In this document: piece by piece, positions 6,831 to 14,588 of the stretch | Numbering within the stretch: the first letter of the stretch is position 1 | Layout: the number at the start of each line of letters is the position of its first letter | Assembly (NCBI GenBank): GCA_016295245.1 | Contig: JAEDLO010000035.1 | Span: forward strand, 1 to 15,418 | DNA length: 15,418 bases | Reading direction: 5' to 3' | Source: Bacteroidales bacterium | GTDB taxonomy: Bacteria > Bacteroidota > Bacteroidia > Bacteroidales > UBA932 | Notes under the pieces: generated by a model | What the model saw: the letters and a program-made list of their open reading frames with translations, nothing else | Told to the model about the DNA's origin: nothing | Database searches by the model: none | Position numbers and translations under genes: made by a program

Positions 6831-7241
6831 ATGGCTCTCAAAAGGATAACGAAAGCGGACCCGAATATGGCGATGTCGTCTATGACCGACATCGTGTTCC
6901 TGCTCCTTATCTTCTTCCTGGTGACTTCGACGCTGGTCAACCCCAACGCGCTGAAGCTTCTCCTGCCGAAGAGCACGGGACAGGTGGGCGCCAAGGCTAC
7001 GGTAAGCGTCTCGATCAAGGATTGGGGCGACGACACATATACTTACCACATCAACGGAGAGCAGACCCCGATCAGCTTCGAGCAGATCGAGGACGGTCTG
7101 GTGGAGCTGCTCCAGACCGAGGAGGACCCTACTTTCTCCATCTACTCCGATGAGAGCGTGCCGATCAAGGAGATTGTACAGGTAATGAATATCGCCAAGA
7201 GGAACCACTACAAGGTGATTCTTGCGACACAGGCAGAATAA
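6831..7241 (+). CDS. exbD: ExbD/TolR-family biopolymer transport protein
   Basis: A 136-residue protein with a short cytoplasmic N-terminus, a single membrane helix (about 20-36, IVFLLLIFFLVTSTL) and a periplasmic domain (about 45-136). The conserved proton-carrying Asp is present as Asp20 at the start of the helix (SSMTDIVF), as expected for ExbD and TolR. Length is normal for the family. It forms the channel complex with the ExbB product and couples proton flow to the TonB-like protein encoded next. Spacing is tight: three bases after exbB and six before tonB. AGGAA lies just before the ATG, too close for a standard Shine-Dalgarno element. Confidence 0.93.
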   Translation: MALKRITKADPNMAMSSMTDIVFLLLIFFLVTSTLVNPNALKLLLPKSTGQVGAKATVSVSIKDWGDDTYTYHINGEQTPISFEQIEDGLVELLQTEEDPTFSIYSDESVPIKEIVQVMNIAKRNHYKVILATQAE

Positions 7242-7247
7242 CAGACG

Positions 7248-8027
7248 ATGGGCAGGTTCGAAGAATTGGAGAAAAGCCGCGAGAAGAAGGCGAGGATCAC
7301 GGGCATAGCGCTTACCCTGGTCCTTCACGCCGGCGCACTCGCGCTGGTATCCTTTACCGGACTTAGCTACATCTACCCGCCGCCTCAGGAGCAGGCGATG
7401 CTGATAGACTTCAGCGAAGAGGAGCCAGTCATCCAGCAGCTTCAGGGCAGGGAGCCCCGGGCTGAGGAGGTGGACCTGACAAGGCCTGTCGAGCTCGCCC
7501 AGAAGAGCGAGAGCCCGGAAGTTTCCAAGAGCGAGAACCTCACTCCGGAGACTGCGCCGGACGACTTCGGGGACGTGCCTGTTCCGACTCCGGAACCCAA
7601 GAGCGAGCCGAAGCTCGACCCGAGGGCCTCGTTCCCGGGTATGGCAAAGAAGGACACCAGCCTAACGGCGCCGCACGCCGCATCCGAGGCCTCCGACCAG
7701 TTCAAGGCGGGACAGGCTGCGGGAAACACCGCCCACGGCAGAACCGACGGCAAGCCTAATGCTCACGTAAAGGGACGCAACACGGTAGGCAACCTGCCGC
7801 GACCGGTTTACAACGTCCAGGAGAGCGGTACAGTAGTTGTGGATATTTGGGTGGACAACTACGGCAACGTAGTCAAGGCCGTGCCGGGAGGCGAAGGCAC
7901 CACCGTTATGGACAAGGCTCTCCTGACAGCCGCACGCAAGGCGGCCCTGGAGACGCACTTCAATATGAGCGCCGATGCCCCGGCGATGCAAGAGGGCACA
8001 ATTACATATTATTTTAATCTCAAGTAA
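7248..8027 (+). CDS. tonB: TonB-family energy transducer (TonB/TolA-like)
   Basis: A 259-residue protein with one N-terminal membrane helix (about 17-38), a long Glu/Pro/Ser/Lys-rich periplasmic linker (about 55-180, for example PVPTPEPKSEPKLDP) and a C-terminal TonB-type domain (about 185-259) with VVVDIWVDNYGNVVKAV and ALLTAARKAALETHF. Within the helix, His27 preceded four residues earlier by Thr23 mirrors the Ser16/His20 pair of E. coli TonB that is needed for coupling to ExbB/ExbD. The usual YP motif at the start of the C-terminal domain is degenerate (RPVYN), as in many Bacteroidota TonB/TolA-like proteins, so its outer-membrane partner may be a TonB-dependent receptor or a Tol/Pal-like complex. 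Its TAA overlaps the rluB ATG by one base. Confidence 0.88.
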   Translation: MGRFEELEKSREKKARITGIALTLVLHAGALALVSFTGLSYIYPPPQEQAMLIDFSEEEPVIQQLQGREPRAEEVDLTRPVELAQKSESPEVSKSENLTPETAPDDFGDVPVPTPEPKSEPKLDPRASFPGMAKKDTSLTAPHAASEASDQFKAGQAAGNTAHGRTDGKPNAHVKGRNTVGNLPRPVYNVQESGTVVVDIWVDNYGNVVKAVPGGEGTTVMDKALLTAARKAALETHFNMSADAPAMQEGTITYYFNLK

Positions 8028-9259
8028 TGGATCAATTTACAAAAGAAGGCCGCAAACTCAGACCCCGCAGAAGCGCAGGGTCTGCCGCACCCCGCGCTGA
8101 AAAAGTAGAATACAGGCCGGGTGAGGGCAGGAGCTACAACGAACACAAGTCCTATTCGGAAGGACGCTCCGGCTACGGTGAGAATCGTGGCGGCGGCTAC
8201 GGAAGACCTCAGCACAGAGGTCAGTTCAGCAGGACCGGCTCGTCATCGGGCCACTCACAGGACCGCAGGGGCGGCTACGAAGGAAGACCGTCATCAGGAC
8301 AGGGCCAGAGACCGTCGCGTCCCGGCTCATCACGCCCCGGATTCGCATCCAAGCCGCGTTTCGGCCAGAAGCCGGGCGCAGGAAGGGGAGGCTTTGCCCC
8401 TAAGGGAGCGCCTGCTCGCAAGAAGGCCGCTCCGGGCTTCTTCAACAAGGAGTCCAATGCCGGAATCGAGCGTATGATCAGCCGCAGGCCGGTTGTCAAC
8501 GGCAACGAGGCTGTGGCAAACGAGTTCGAGGCTCCGATAAGCAACGAAATCCGCCTCAACAAGTTCATCGCCAATTCCGGAGTATGTTCACGCCGCGAGG
8601 CTGACACCCTCATCCAGGCCGGTGTCGTGACCGTCAACGGACAGGTTGTCACCGAACTTGGCGTCAAGGTCAACATCTTCGAGGACGACATCCGCTTCAA
8701 CGGCGAGCGTCTCAAGGGAGAGGAGAAGGTTTACATCGTGATGAACAAGCCGAAGGGCTTTGTCACCACTTCAAGCGACCCTCACGCCGAGAAGACCGTC
8801 ATTGACCTGCTCAAGGGCTGCCAGACCAGGGTTTACCCTGTCGGAAGGCTCGACAAGAACACCACCGGAGTGCTTATGCTCACAAACGACGGTGAGATAG
8901 CCGAAAGGCTCACCCACCCGTCATACGACAAGAAGAAAATCTATCAGGTCGCTCTCGACAAGCCGCTTGCCGCAGAGGACTACGAGAAGATCCTTTCGGG
9001 TCTGACCCTGACCGACGGCGAGGTAAAGGCCGACGAACTCGAGTACATCGATGAAAATGACCACCGCAAGTTGGGCATCGAGATCCACTCGGGCAAGAAC
9101 CGCATCGTGCGCCGCATCTTCGAGTCCCTGGGCTACAGCGTTAAGGCTCTCGACCGCGTATATTTTGCAGGTCTGACCAAGAAGGGCCTCAAGAAGGGCG
9201 AATGGAGATACCTCAACGAGGGCGAAGTCAACATTCTGAAAATGGGAGCATACATCTAA
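8027..9259 (+). CDS. rluB: RluB/RsuA-family rRNA pseudouridine synthase with long RG-rich N-terminal extension
   Basis: A 410-residue enzyme, much longer than the usual 230-300. Residues 1-140 are low-complexity and rich in Arg, Gly, Ser, Pro and Tyr, almost certainly disordered. Residues 174-235 form an S4 RNA-binding domain (RLNKFIANSGVCSRREADTL, then VTVNGQVV). The pseudouridine synthase domain follows, with VMNKPKGFVTT at 238-248, catalytic Asp276 in VGRLDKNTTGVLMLTNDGE, and GKNRIVRRIFESLGYSVKAL at 356-374. The RluB/RsuA family modifies rRNA, typically 23S U2605 for RluB; the exact target is inferred. It overlaps tonB and era by one base each (TAATG), so translation of all three is probably coupled. 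Start choice at 8027 is supported by that overlap and by the reading frame through the extension. Confidence 0.93.
   Translation: MDQFTKEGRKLRPRRSAGSAAPRAEKVEYRPGEGRSYNEHKSYSEGRSGYGENRGGGYGRPQHRGQFSRTGSSSGHSQDRRGGYEGRPSSGQGQRPSRPGSSRPGFASKPRFGQKPGAGRGGFAPKGAPARKKAAPGFFNKESNAGIERMISRRPVVNGNEAVANEFEAPISNEIRLNKFIANSGVCSRREADTLIQAGVVTVNGQVVTELGVKVNIFEDDIRFNGERLKGEEKVYIVMNKPKGFVTTSSDPHAEKTVIDLLKGCQTRVYPVGRLDKNTTGVLMLTNDGEIAERLTHPSYDKKKIYQVALDKPLAAEDYEKILSGLTLTDGEVKADELEYIDENDHRKLGIEIHSGKNRIVRRIFESLGYSVKALDRVYFAGLTKKGLKKGEWRYLNEGEVNILKMGAYI
8108..8437 (+). other. Low-complexity RG/GY-rich coding segment in rluB
   Basis: This encodes residues 28-137 of the RluB-like protein. Gly, Arg, Ser and Pro dominate, with recurring short units such as GGGYGRPQHRGQF, RRGGYEGRPSSGQGQ and SSRPGFASKPRFGQKP. 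The DNA shows matching short repeats (GGCGGCTACG twice). It resembles RGG-type RNA-binding tails. Extensions of this type occur on Bacteroidota RluB homologues and vary in length. Confidence 0.8.
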
Positions 9260-10140
9260 TGGCTCATCGTTCAGGATTCGTCAACATCATAGGCAACCCC
9301 AATGTCGGGAAGTCTACTCTGATGAACGCGCTGGTGGGCGAGAAGCTTTCCATCGTGACGGCAAAGGCCCAGACCACGCGCCACCGCATTATGGGCATAG
9401 TCAACGGGGATGACTGGCAGATTGTCTATTCGGACACTCCGGGCATCCTCAAGCCTGCGTACCGTCTGCAGCAGAATATGATGAATTTCGTGGACGGGGC
9501 CATAGGCGATGCCGACATCATACTCTATGTCACGGACACAATCGAAAGTCCGGAGAAGAACAGCGAGTGGATTGAAAAGCTGTCCCGCCTGGAATGTCCG
9601 GTGATAGTGGTCATCAACAAGATTGACATCTCCGACCAGAAAACCGTGATCGAAAAGATGGGATTCTGGCAGGAGAGGCTGCCCAAGGCCGAAGTGATAG
9701 TCGCTTCCGCCGAACAGAAATTCAATCTTGACAAGATACTGGACGCCGTGGTGAGCAGGCTTCCGCAGTGCCCGCCCTGGTTCGACAAGGACGCCTTCAC
9801 GGACAAGAACCTGCGCTTCTTCGCTTCTGAAATCATACGCGAGAAGATACTTCTCAACTATAAGGAGGAGATCCCTTATTGTTGCGAGGTAGGCATCGAG
9901 AGTTTCAAGGAAGGAGAGGAGAGATACGACATCGGCGCCGTCATCTATGTGATGCGCGAATCCCAGAAAGGAATAATCATAGGCCGGCAGGGTGCCGCAC
10001 TCAAGAAGGTGGGCACCCAGGCCAGGCTTGAAATGGAAGATTTCTTCCAGAAGAAAGTCTTCCTCCAGATTTATGTCAAGGTGGACCCTGACTGGAGGGA
10101 GAGCAAGAGAGAACTCAGAAAATTCGGATACGAGGACTGA
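9259..10140 (+). CDS. era: GTPase Era
   Basis: A 293-residue GTPase that binds the 3' end of 16S rRNA and helps assemble the 30S subunit. GTP-binding motifs: G1 GNPNVGKST at 12-20, G2 near Thr39/Thr40, G3 DTPG at 59-62, G4 NKID at 120-123 and G5 SA at 150-151. The C-terminal KH domain is seen around residues 205-285, with the GxxG loop in IIIGRQGAALKK (239-250). The start is the ATG at 9259, which overlaps the rluB TAA by one base; an earlier in-frame start at 9202 would lie inside rluB and add 19 residues before the normal Era start, so it is rejected. Five bases separate era from parC. Placing it next to rluB joins two ribosome biogenesis functions in one transcript. Confidence 0.97.
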   Translation: MAHRSGFVNIIGNPNVGKSTLMNALVGEKLSIVTAKAQTTRHRIMGIVNGDDWQIVYSDTPGILKPAYRLQQNMMNFVDGAIGDADIILYVTDTIESPEKNSEWIEKLSRLECPVIVVINKIDISDQKTVIEKMGFWQERLPKAEVIVASAEQKFNLDKILDAVVSRLPQCPPWFDKDAFTDKNLRFFASEIIREKILLNYKEEIPYCCEVGIESFKEGEERYDIGAVIYVMRESQKGIIIGRQGAALKKVGTQARLEMEDFFQKKVFLQIYVKVDPDWRESKRELRKFGYED

Positions 10141-10145
10141 CAGAT

Positions 10146-12794
10146 ATGACTGAAGAGGAGATCATCATCAACGAAGACAACCACAAGTTTGACAAGCTTA
10201 TCGAGGCTGACGCGCACAAGTACAAGCTCTCGGGGATGTTCAAGGACTGGTACCTGGATTACGCTTCATACGTAATCCTTCATCGTGCCGTGCCCCACAT
10301 CGCCGACGGTCTGAAACCCGTCCAGAGACGCGTGCTTCACGCTATGTACAAGATGGATGACGGCGCGTTCACGAAGGTGGCGAACATCGTCGGTCAGGCG
10401 ATGCAGTACCACCCTCACGGCGACCAGTCCATACTCGGCGCCCTTGTCCAGCTCGGTCAGAAGGGCTTCACCGTGGATTGTCAGGGTAACTGGGGAAACA
10501 TCCTCACCGGTGACTCCAACGCCGCGCCGCGATACATCGAGGCGAGACTCAGCAAGTTTGCCAAAGAGGTGATTTTCGACCCCAAGGTCACCAACTGGAT
10601 GAACTCCTACGACGGCCGCAACCTCGAGCCGACCGAACTCCCCGTACGCTTCCCTCTCCTGCTGGCGCAGGGCACCGAGGGCATCGGCGTGGGTCTGGCG
10701 TCCAAGATTCTCCCTCACAATTTCAACGAGCTTATCGACGCCTCGATTGCCATCATCAAGGGCGAACCTTACGAGATTTACCCTGACTTCCCAACCGGCG
10801 GCTTCGCCGACTGCAGCAAGTATATGTGCGGCAAGAGGGGCGGCAGCGTAAAGGTCAGGGCGCGCATCGAGAAAATCGACAAGAACACCATCGCAATCAC
10901 CGAGACTCCTTACGGAAAATACACCAAGGACCTGATTGACTCCATCCTGAAGGCCAAGGAGAAGGGCAAGATCAAGATCAAGAAAATCGAGGATATGACC
11001 ACCTACAAGGTCGAGATTCTGATCCATCTGCCGAATGATGTCTCTCCGGACAAGACCATTGACGCCCTCTATGCCTTTACCGACTGCGAGTGCAACATCG
11101 CCCCGAACGCCTGTGTCATCGTGGACAACAAGCCTCAGTTCCTCTCGGTGAACGACATCCTCGAATACAGCACCCGCCATACCCGCGAAATTCTCCTCAG
11201 GGAGCTGGAAATCAAGCTCTCGGAGCTGGAAGACGACTGGCACTACAATTCCCTCGAAAGGATATTCTTCGAGAACAGGATTTACAAGGTGCTGGAGCAG
11301 GACCAGAAGGACTGGGAAAGCCAGATAGACGACGTGTTCTTCCATATGAAGGAGTACCAGGATTTCTTCAAGAGGGAAATCGTGCGCGAGGACATACTCA
11401 AGCTGGTTGAGAAACCCGTCAGAAAGATCTCGAAGTTCGACACCAAGGCTGTGGACGAGAAGATACGCGCCATCGAGGAGGAGATCCTCAAGGTCAAGGA
11501 CAACATCGAGCATATTGACCGCTACACCATCAACTGGTTCGACGGCCTCAAGAAGAAATACGGCAAGGATTATCCGAGAAAAACCGAACTCACCGGTTTT
11601 GAAACCATCGCCGCGACAAAGGTCGTCAACAACAACGCCAAGCTCCAGGCCAATCTCGCCGAGGGTTTCGTGGGCATAGGCCTGAAGAAGGATGACGGTG
11701 GAGAGTACATCTGCGACTGCTCAGACCTCTCGGAAATCATCGTCATCTCCAAGGACGGCAAGTACCGCATCACCAAGGTCGAGGACAAGGCTTTCTTCGG
11801 CAAGAACTTGCTGTATGTAGGCCTGTTCAACAGGGGCGACGACCGCACCATCTACAATGTAATCTACCGCGAGGGCAAGACTTCCATCTACTACGCGAAG
11901 CGCTTCGCCGTAACTTCGGTGACAAGGGACAAGGAGTACGACATCACCTCGGGTGTCGAAGGCTCTCGCATCGAATGGTTTACCGTCAACCACAACGGAG
12001 AGGCGGAAACCGTCAAGATCAACCTGCGCCCGAAACCGAAACTCAAGAAAACCGTCTTTGAATATGATTTCTCGACCCTCGCCATCAAGGGCAAGGCTTC
12101 GAGGGGCAATCTCGTCAGCAAGAACGTCATCCAGCGCATCAGCCTCAAGAGCAAGGGCGTGAGCACCATCGAGGGCAAGGACATCTGGTTCGACACCGAC
12201 ATCCAGAAGCTAAACGACGACGGACACGGCCTGTATCTCGGAAAATTCTCTGACGACGACAAGGTACTGGCAGTATTCAAGAACGGCAGCTTCTACACCA
12301 CCTCGTTCGAGCTTGTGAACCGCTATCCGGGCAACCTTCTCTTCATCGAGAAATTCGACTCGGACAAGGTCTTCACCGCCCTGTACTATGACGGACAGGT
12401 CAAGAGCTTCTATGTCAAGCGCTTCAGCTTCGTTCTCTCGGACAACACACCGCTGAGCTTCATCTCGGATGCACCGAAATCCTACCTTGTGGACATCAGC
12501 TCCGACAAGCATCCCCAGTACGAAATCAGCTGGAAGATGGAGGACAAGCCGGCGGAGAACGTGGACGCCGAAGAATGGATTGCCAAGAAGGGCATCAGCG
12601 CCAAGGGCAAGAAGTGCGCCGAAAGGGGCGAGGTCAAGAGCGTCCGCTTCATCGAGCCTCTCGTAAAGGAGGAAGACAATGTACCTGCCGAAGAGCAGGA
12701 GGCTTTCAACCTTGACATCGAGGCGGAGGACATCCCGGACAGCCAGCTTGACGACGAGCTGGAAGATATCATCGAGGAGCCGACCCTGTTCTAA
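10146..12794 (+). CDS. parC: DNA topoisomerase IV subunit A (ParC)
   Basis: An 882-residue type IIA topoisomerase subunit that cuts and rejoins DNA, separating linked daughter chromosomes together with ParE (not in the window). The catalytic Tyr130 lies in NAAPRYIEARLS. The winged-helix region has KPVQRRVLHAMY (57-68) and the quinolone-determining stretch YHPHGDQSILGAL (88-100). A coiled-coil tower covers about 340-490, and a beta-pinwheel C-terminal domain about 510-800. The GyrA-box (QRRGGKG) is absent, which favours ParC over GyrA. The last 50 residues are very acidic (for example AEDIPDSQLDDELEDIIEEP). It is the last gene of the exbB operon. Its TAA overlaps the stop codon of the converging recJ gene, so there is no room for a conventional terminator between them. 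Confidence 0.95.
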   Translation: MTEEEIIINEDNHKFDKLIEADAHKYKLSGMFKDWYLDYASYVILHRAVPHIADGLKPVQRRVLHAMYKMDDGAFTKVANIVGQAMQYHPHGDQSILGALVQLGQKGFTVDCQGNWGNILTGDSNAAPRYIEARLSKFAKEVIFDPKVTNWMNSYDGRNLEPTELPVRFPLLLAQGTEGIGVGLASKILPHNFNELIDASIAIIKGEPYEIYPDFPTGGFADCSKYMCGKRGGSVKVRARIEKIDKNTIAITETPYGKYTKDLIDSILKAKEKGKIKIKKIEDMTTYKVEILIHLPNDVSPDKTIDALYAFTDCECNIAPNACVIVDNKPQFLSVNDILEYSTRHTREILLRELEIKLSELEDDWHYNSLERIFFENRIYKVLEQDQKDWESQIDDVFFHMKEYQDFFKREIVREDILKLVEKPVRKISKFDTKAVDEKIRAIEEEILKVKDNIEHIDRYTINWFDGLKKKYGKDYPRKTELTGFETIAATKVVNNNAKLQANLAEGFVGIGLKKDDGGEYICDCSDLSEIIVISKDGKYRITKVEDKAFFGKNLLYVGLFNRGDDRTIYNVIYREGKTSIYYAKRFAVTSVTRDKEYDITSGVEGSRIEWFTVNHNGEAETVKINLRPKPKLKKTVFEYDFSTLAIKGKASRGNLVSKNVIQRISLKSKGVSTIEGKDIWFDTDIQKLNDDGHGLYLGKFSDDDKVLAVFKNGSFYTTSFELVNRYPGNLLFIEKFDSDKVFTALYYDGQVKSFYVKRFSFVLSDNTPLSFISDAPKSYLVDISSDKHPQYEISWKMEDKPAENVDAEEWIAKKGISAKGKKCAERGEVKSVRFIEPLVKEEDNVPAEEQEAFNLDIEAEDIPDSQLDDELEDIIEEPTLF

Positions 12795-14527
12795 AGAAAA
12801 TCGGGATTGCATTCGCGCATATCCCTGATGCGCAGCTGAATGGATGAATTGCCGCGATAGTAGTTCTCGACTATCGCGTAGCAGATGTCGAGCGGATTGC
12901 CTTCACGGATATAATCGTAGAACTCAGACATATTGAAGGCTATCGCCGGGATTCTGTTGTACGGCTGTGATTCCTGGATGAGGTCCAGTTTCATATGGAC
13001 TCCGCAGGCACCGACCTTGCGCCCGGAGCCGGAATCATAGACATCTTCCGTGACGAAAATGGGATTGTTGTTTCCGGGGCCGAAAGGCTGGAACTGCTTG
13101 AGTATCCTGAAGAACTTCGGGGTAATCTGGGAGAAGTCTATCTTGGCGTCAGCCTCAACCACCGGGGTGAGCATCTCGCTTGTTATCTTGCCCGCGATGA
13201 AACAATCCATCCGTGATGCGAACTCCTCCAGATTCTCCTCCTTGAGGGTCAGGCCGGCGGCATAGACGTGGCCGCCGAAGTTCTCAAGCAGGTCGGAGCA
13301 GCTCTCGATTGCGCCGTACAGGTCGAAGCCGGCTATGCTTCGGGCAGAACCCGTCACGGAGCCGTTGGATTTGGTCAGCACGACTGTAGGCTTGTAGAAG
13401 GCCTCCACCAGACGGGAAGCGACTATGCCCAGCACACCCTTGTTCCACTTCGGGTTATAGACTATGGTGGCGTTTTGGCTCGCCAGGCAGCGTCCGCTCT
13501 GAACCATCTCCAGGGCCTCCTGGGTAATCTCGCGGTCTATGTTCTTGCGCTCGTTGTTGTTCTCGTTGATCTTTTCGCCTATCTGCATTGCCGTGCGGCT
13601 GTCTGTCGCCTTGAGGAGCTCGACGGCGAGGCGCCCCGATTCCATACGGCCGGCGGCGTTGATGCGCGGACCGATCTTGAAGACGATGTCATCAACGCTG
13701 ATGTGGCCGGGCTCGAGGTTGGACAGGGTAATCATCGCCAGCAGGCCCTTGCACGGGTTCTCGTTGAGCTGGCGGAGACCGAAATGGGCCAGTATCCGGT
13801 TTTCCCCCACGACGGTCACCAGGTCTGAGGCGATGCTGACCACCAGAAGGTCGAGCAGCGGGATGAGGCTGTCGAACGGGATGTCGTACTTGGCGGCATA
13901 GGCCTGCACGAGCTTGAAGCCCACTCCGCAGCCGGATAGGTCGTCGAACGGGTAGGTGCAGTCTTCGCGCTTGGGATCGAGCACGGCGACGGCCTTCGGA
14001 AGGGAGTCCTCCGGGAGGTGGTGGTCGCAGATGATGACCTCTATGCCCTTGCTGGCGGCGTAGTCCACCTTGTCGATGGCCTTGATGCCGCAGTCCAGGG
14101 TTATCATCAGGGTGAAGCCGTGTTCGGCCGCCCAGTCGATGCCCTTGTAGGACACACCGTAGCCCTCGTCATAGCGGTCCGGCACGTAGAAATCCACGTT
14201 TTCGGTGAAGCGGTGGACGAAAGAGTAAACCAGCGCGACGGCAGTGGTGCCGTCAACGTCGTAATCGCCGTAGATGAGGATTTTTTCGCGGGAAACGATG
14301 GCCCGGCGCAGGCGCTCCACGGCCACGTCCATATCCTTCATCAGGAAGGGATCGTGGAGGGCATCCAGGCTCGGGCGGAAGAAGGTGCGGGCCTGTTCGA
14401 AGGTTTCCACTCCCCTCTTGACGAGCAGGTCAGCGAGGACTTTGTCGATACCCACTTCAGCGGCGAGGCGGTCAACCTTTGACTGGTCCGCCTGCTCTTT
14501 GAGTATCCATTTACATTCCCGTGCCAT
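12791..14527 (-). CDS. recJ: Single-stranded-DNA-specific exonuclease RecJ
   Basis: RecJ degrades single-stranded DNA 5' to 3' in recombination and base-excision repair. The 578-residue protein has the DHH-phosphoesterase motifs for two-metal catalysis: GDYDVDG at 87-93, LDCGIKA around Asp145, CDHHLP at 167-172 and LDPK around Asp184. The middle holds GPRINAAGRM at 286-295. The DHHA1 domain holds GVLGIVASRL (364-373) and GGHVYAAGLTL (418-428), and an OB-fold C-terminal domain follows. Length is normal for the family. The ATG at 14527 lies six bases after a -7 promoter box. Transcribed alone, divergent from lysS and convergent with parC. Confidence 0.96.
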   Translation of the reverse strand: MARECKWILKEQADQSKVDRLAAEVGIDKVLADLLVKRGVETFEQARTFFRPSLDALHDPFLMKDMDVAVERLRRAIVSREKILIYGDYDVDGTTAVALVYSFVHRFTENVDFYVPDRYDEGYGVSYKGIDWAAEHGFTLMITLDCGIKAIDKVDYAASKGIEVIICDHHLPEDSLPKAVAVLDPKREDCTYPFDDLSGCGVGFKLVQAYAAKYDIPFDSLIPLLDLLVVSIASDLVTVVGENRILAHFGLRQLNENPCKGLLAMITLSNLEPGHISVDDIVFKIGPRINAAGRMESGRLAVELLKATDSRTAMQIGEKINENNNERKNIDREITQEALEMVQSGRCLASQNATIVYNPKWNKGVLGIVASRLVEAFYKPTVVLTKSNGSVTGSARSIAGFDLYGAIESCSDLLENFGGHVYAAGLTLKEENLEEFASRMDCFIAGKITSEMLTPVVEADAKIDFSQITPKFFRILKQFQPFGPGNNNPIFVTEDVYDSGSGRKVGACGVHMKLDLIQESQPYNRIPAIAFNMSEFYDYIREGNPLDICYAIVENYYRGNSSIQLRIRDMRECNPDFL

Positions 14528-14533
14528 ATTCTA

Positions 14534-14541
14534 CAAAGTTA
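14534..14541 (-). promoter_or_regulatory. Bacteroidota -7 promoter box for recJ
   Basis: The minus strand reads TAACTTTG, an exact TAnnTTTG match, ending six bases before the recJ ATG. A partial -33 element (TCTG at 14566..14563, three of four matching TTTG) lies 21 bases upstream. The predicted transcript start is within about four bases of the ATG, so the mRNA should be leaderless or nearly so. The -33 element falls inside the spacer of the opposing lysS promoter. Confidence 0.62.
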
Positions 14542-14549
14542 CGCAATTA

Positions 14550-14567
14550 TTCTGAAAATTCTCAGAA
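14550..14567. repeat. Inverted repeat between recJ and lysS promoters
   Basis: TTCTGA - AAATTC - TCAGAA: perfect six-base arms with a six-base spacer. Each arm contains the likely -33 element of one of the two divergent promoters, and the repeat centre (14558.5) nearly coincides with the midpoint between the two -7 boxes (14557.5). It may simply be the symmetric -33 pair, or a binding site for a dimeric regulator. Confidence 0.5.
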
Positions 14568-14573
14568 ATGTCT

Positions 14574-14581
14574 TATTTTTG
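14574..14581 (+). promoter_or_regulatory. Bacteroidota -7 promoter box for lysS
   Basis: TATTTTTG matches TAnnTTTG and ends seven bases before the lysS ATG at 14589. A partial -33 element TCTG (14551..14554) lies 19 bases upstream. The predicted transcript start is 3-4 bases after the box, leaving a leader of only a few bases. Confidence 0.62.
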
Positions 14582-14588
14582 CACCATT

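Noticed and set aside
9202..9258. Upstream in-frame start extending Era by 19 residues
   Set aside because: It would lie inside rluB and place a non-homologous segment before the normal Era N-terminus. The ATG at 9259 overlaps the rluB stop as at other junctions of this operon.
10266..11513. A 415-codon open frame on the minus strand inside parC
   Set aside because: Shadow of parC. Low-complexity Leu/Val/Asp-rich translation without motifs, opposite a conserved catalytic domain.
12815..12833. Hairpin GCGCAT - 7-base loop - ATGCGC just after the parC stop
   Set aside because: It lies in the recJ coding region, encodes a normal-looking RecJ C-terminus and has no T-tract after it on the plus strand, so a terminator role for parC is not supported.
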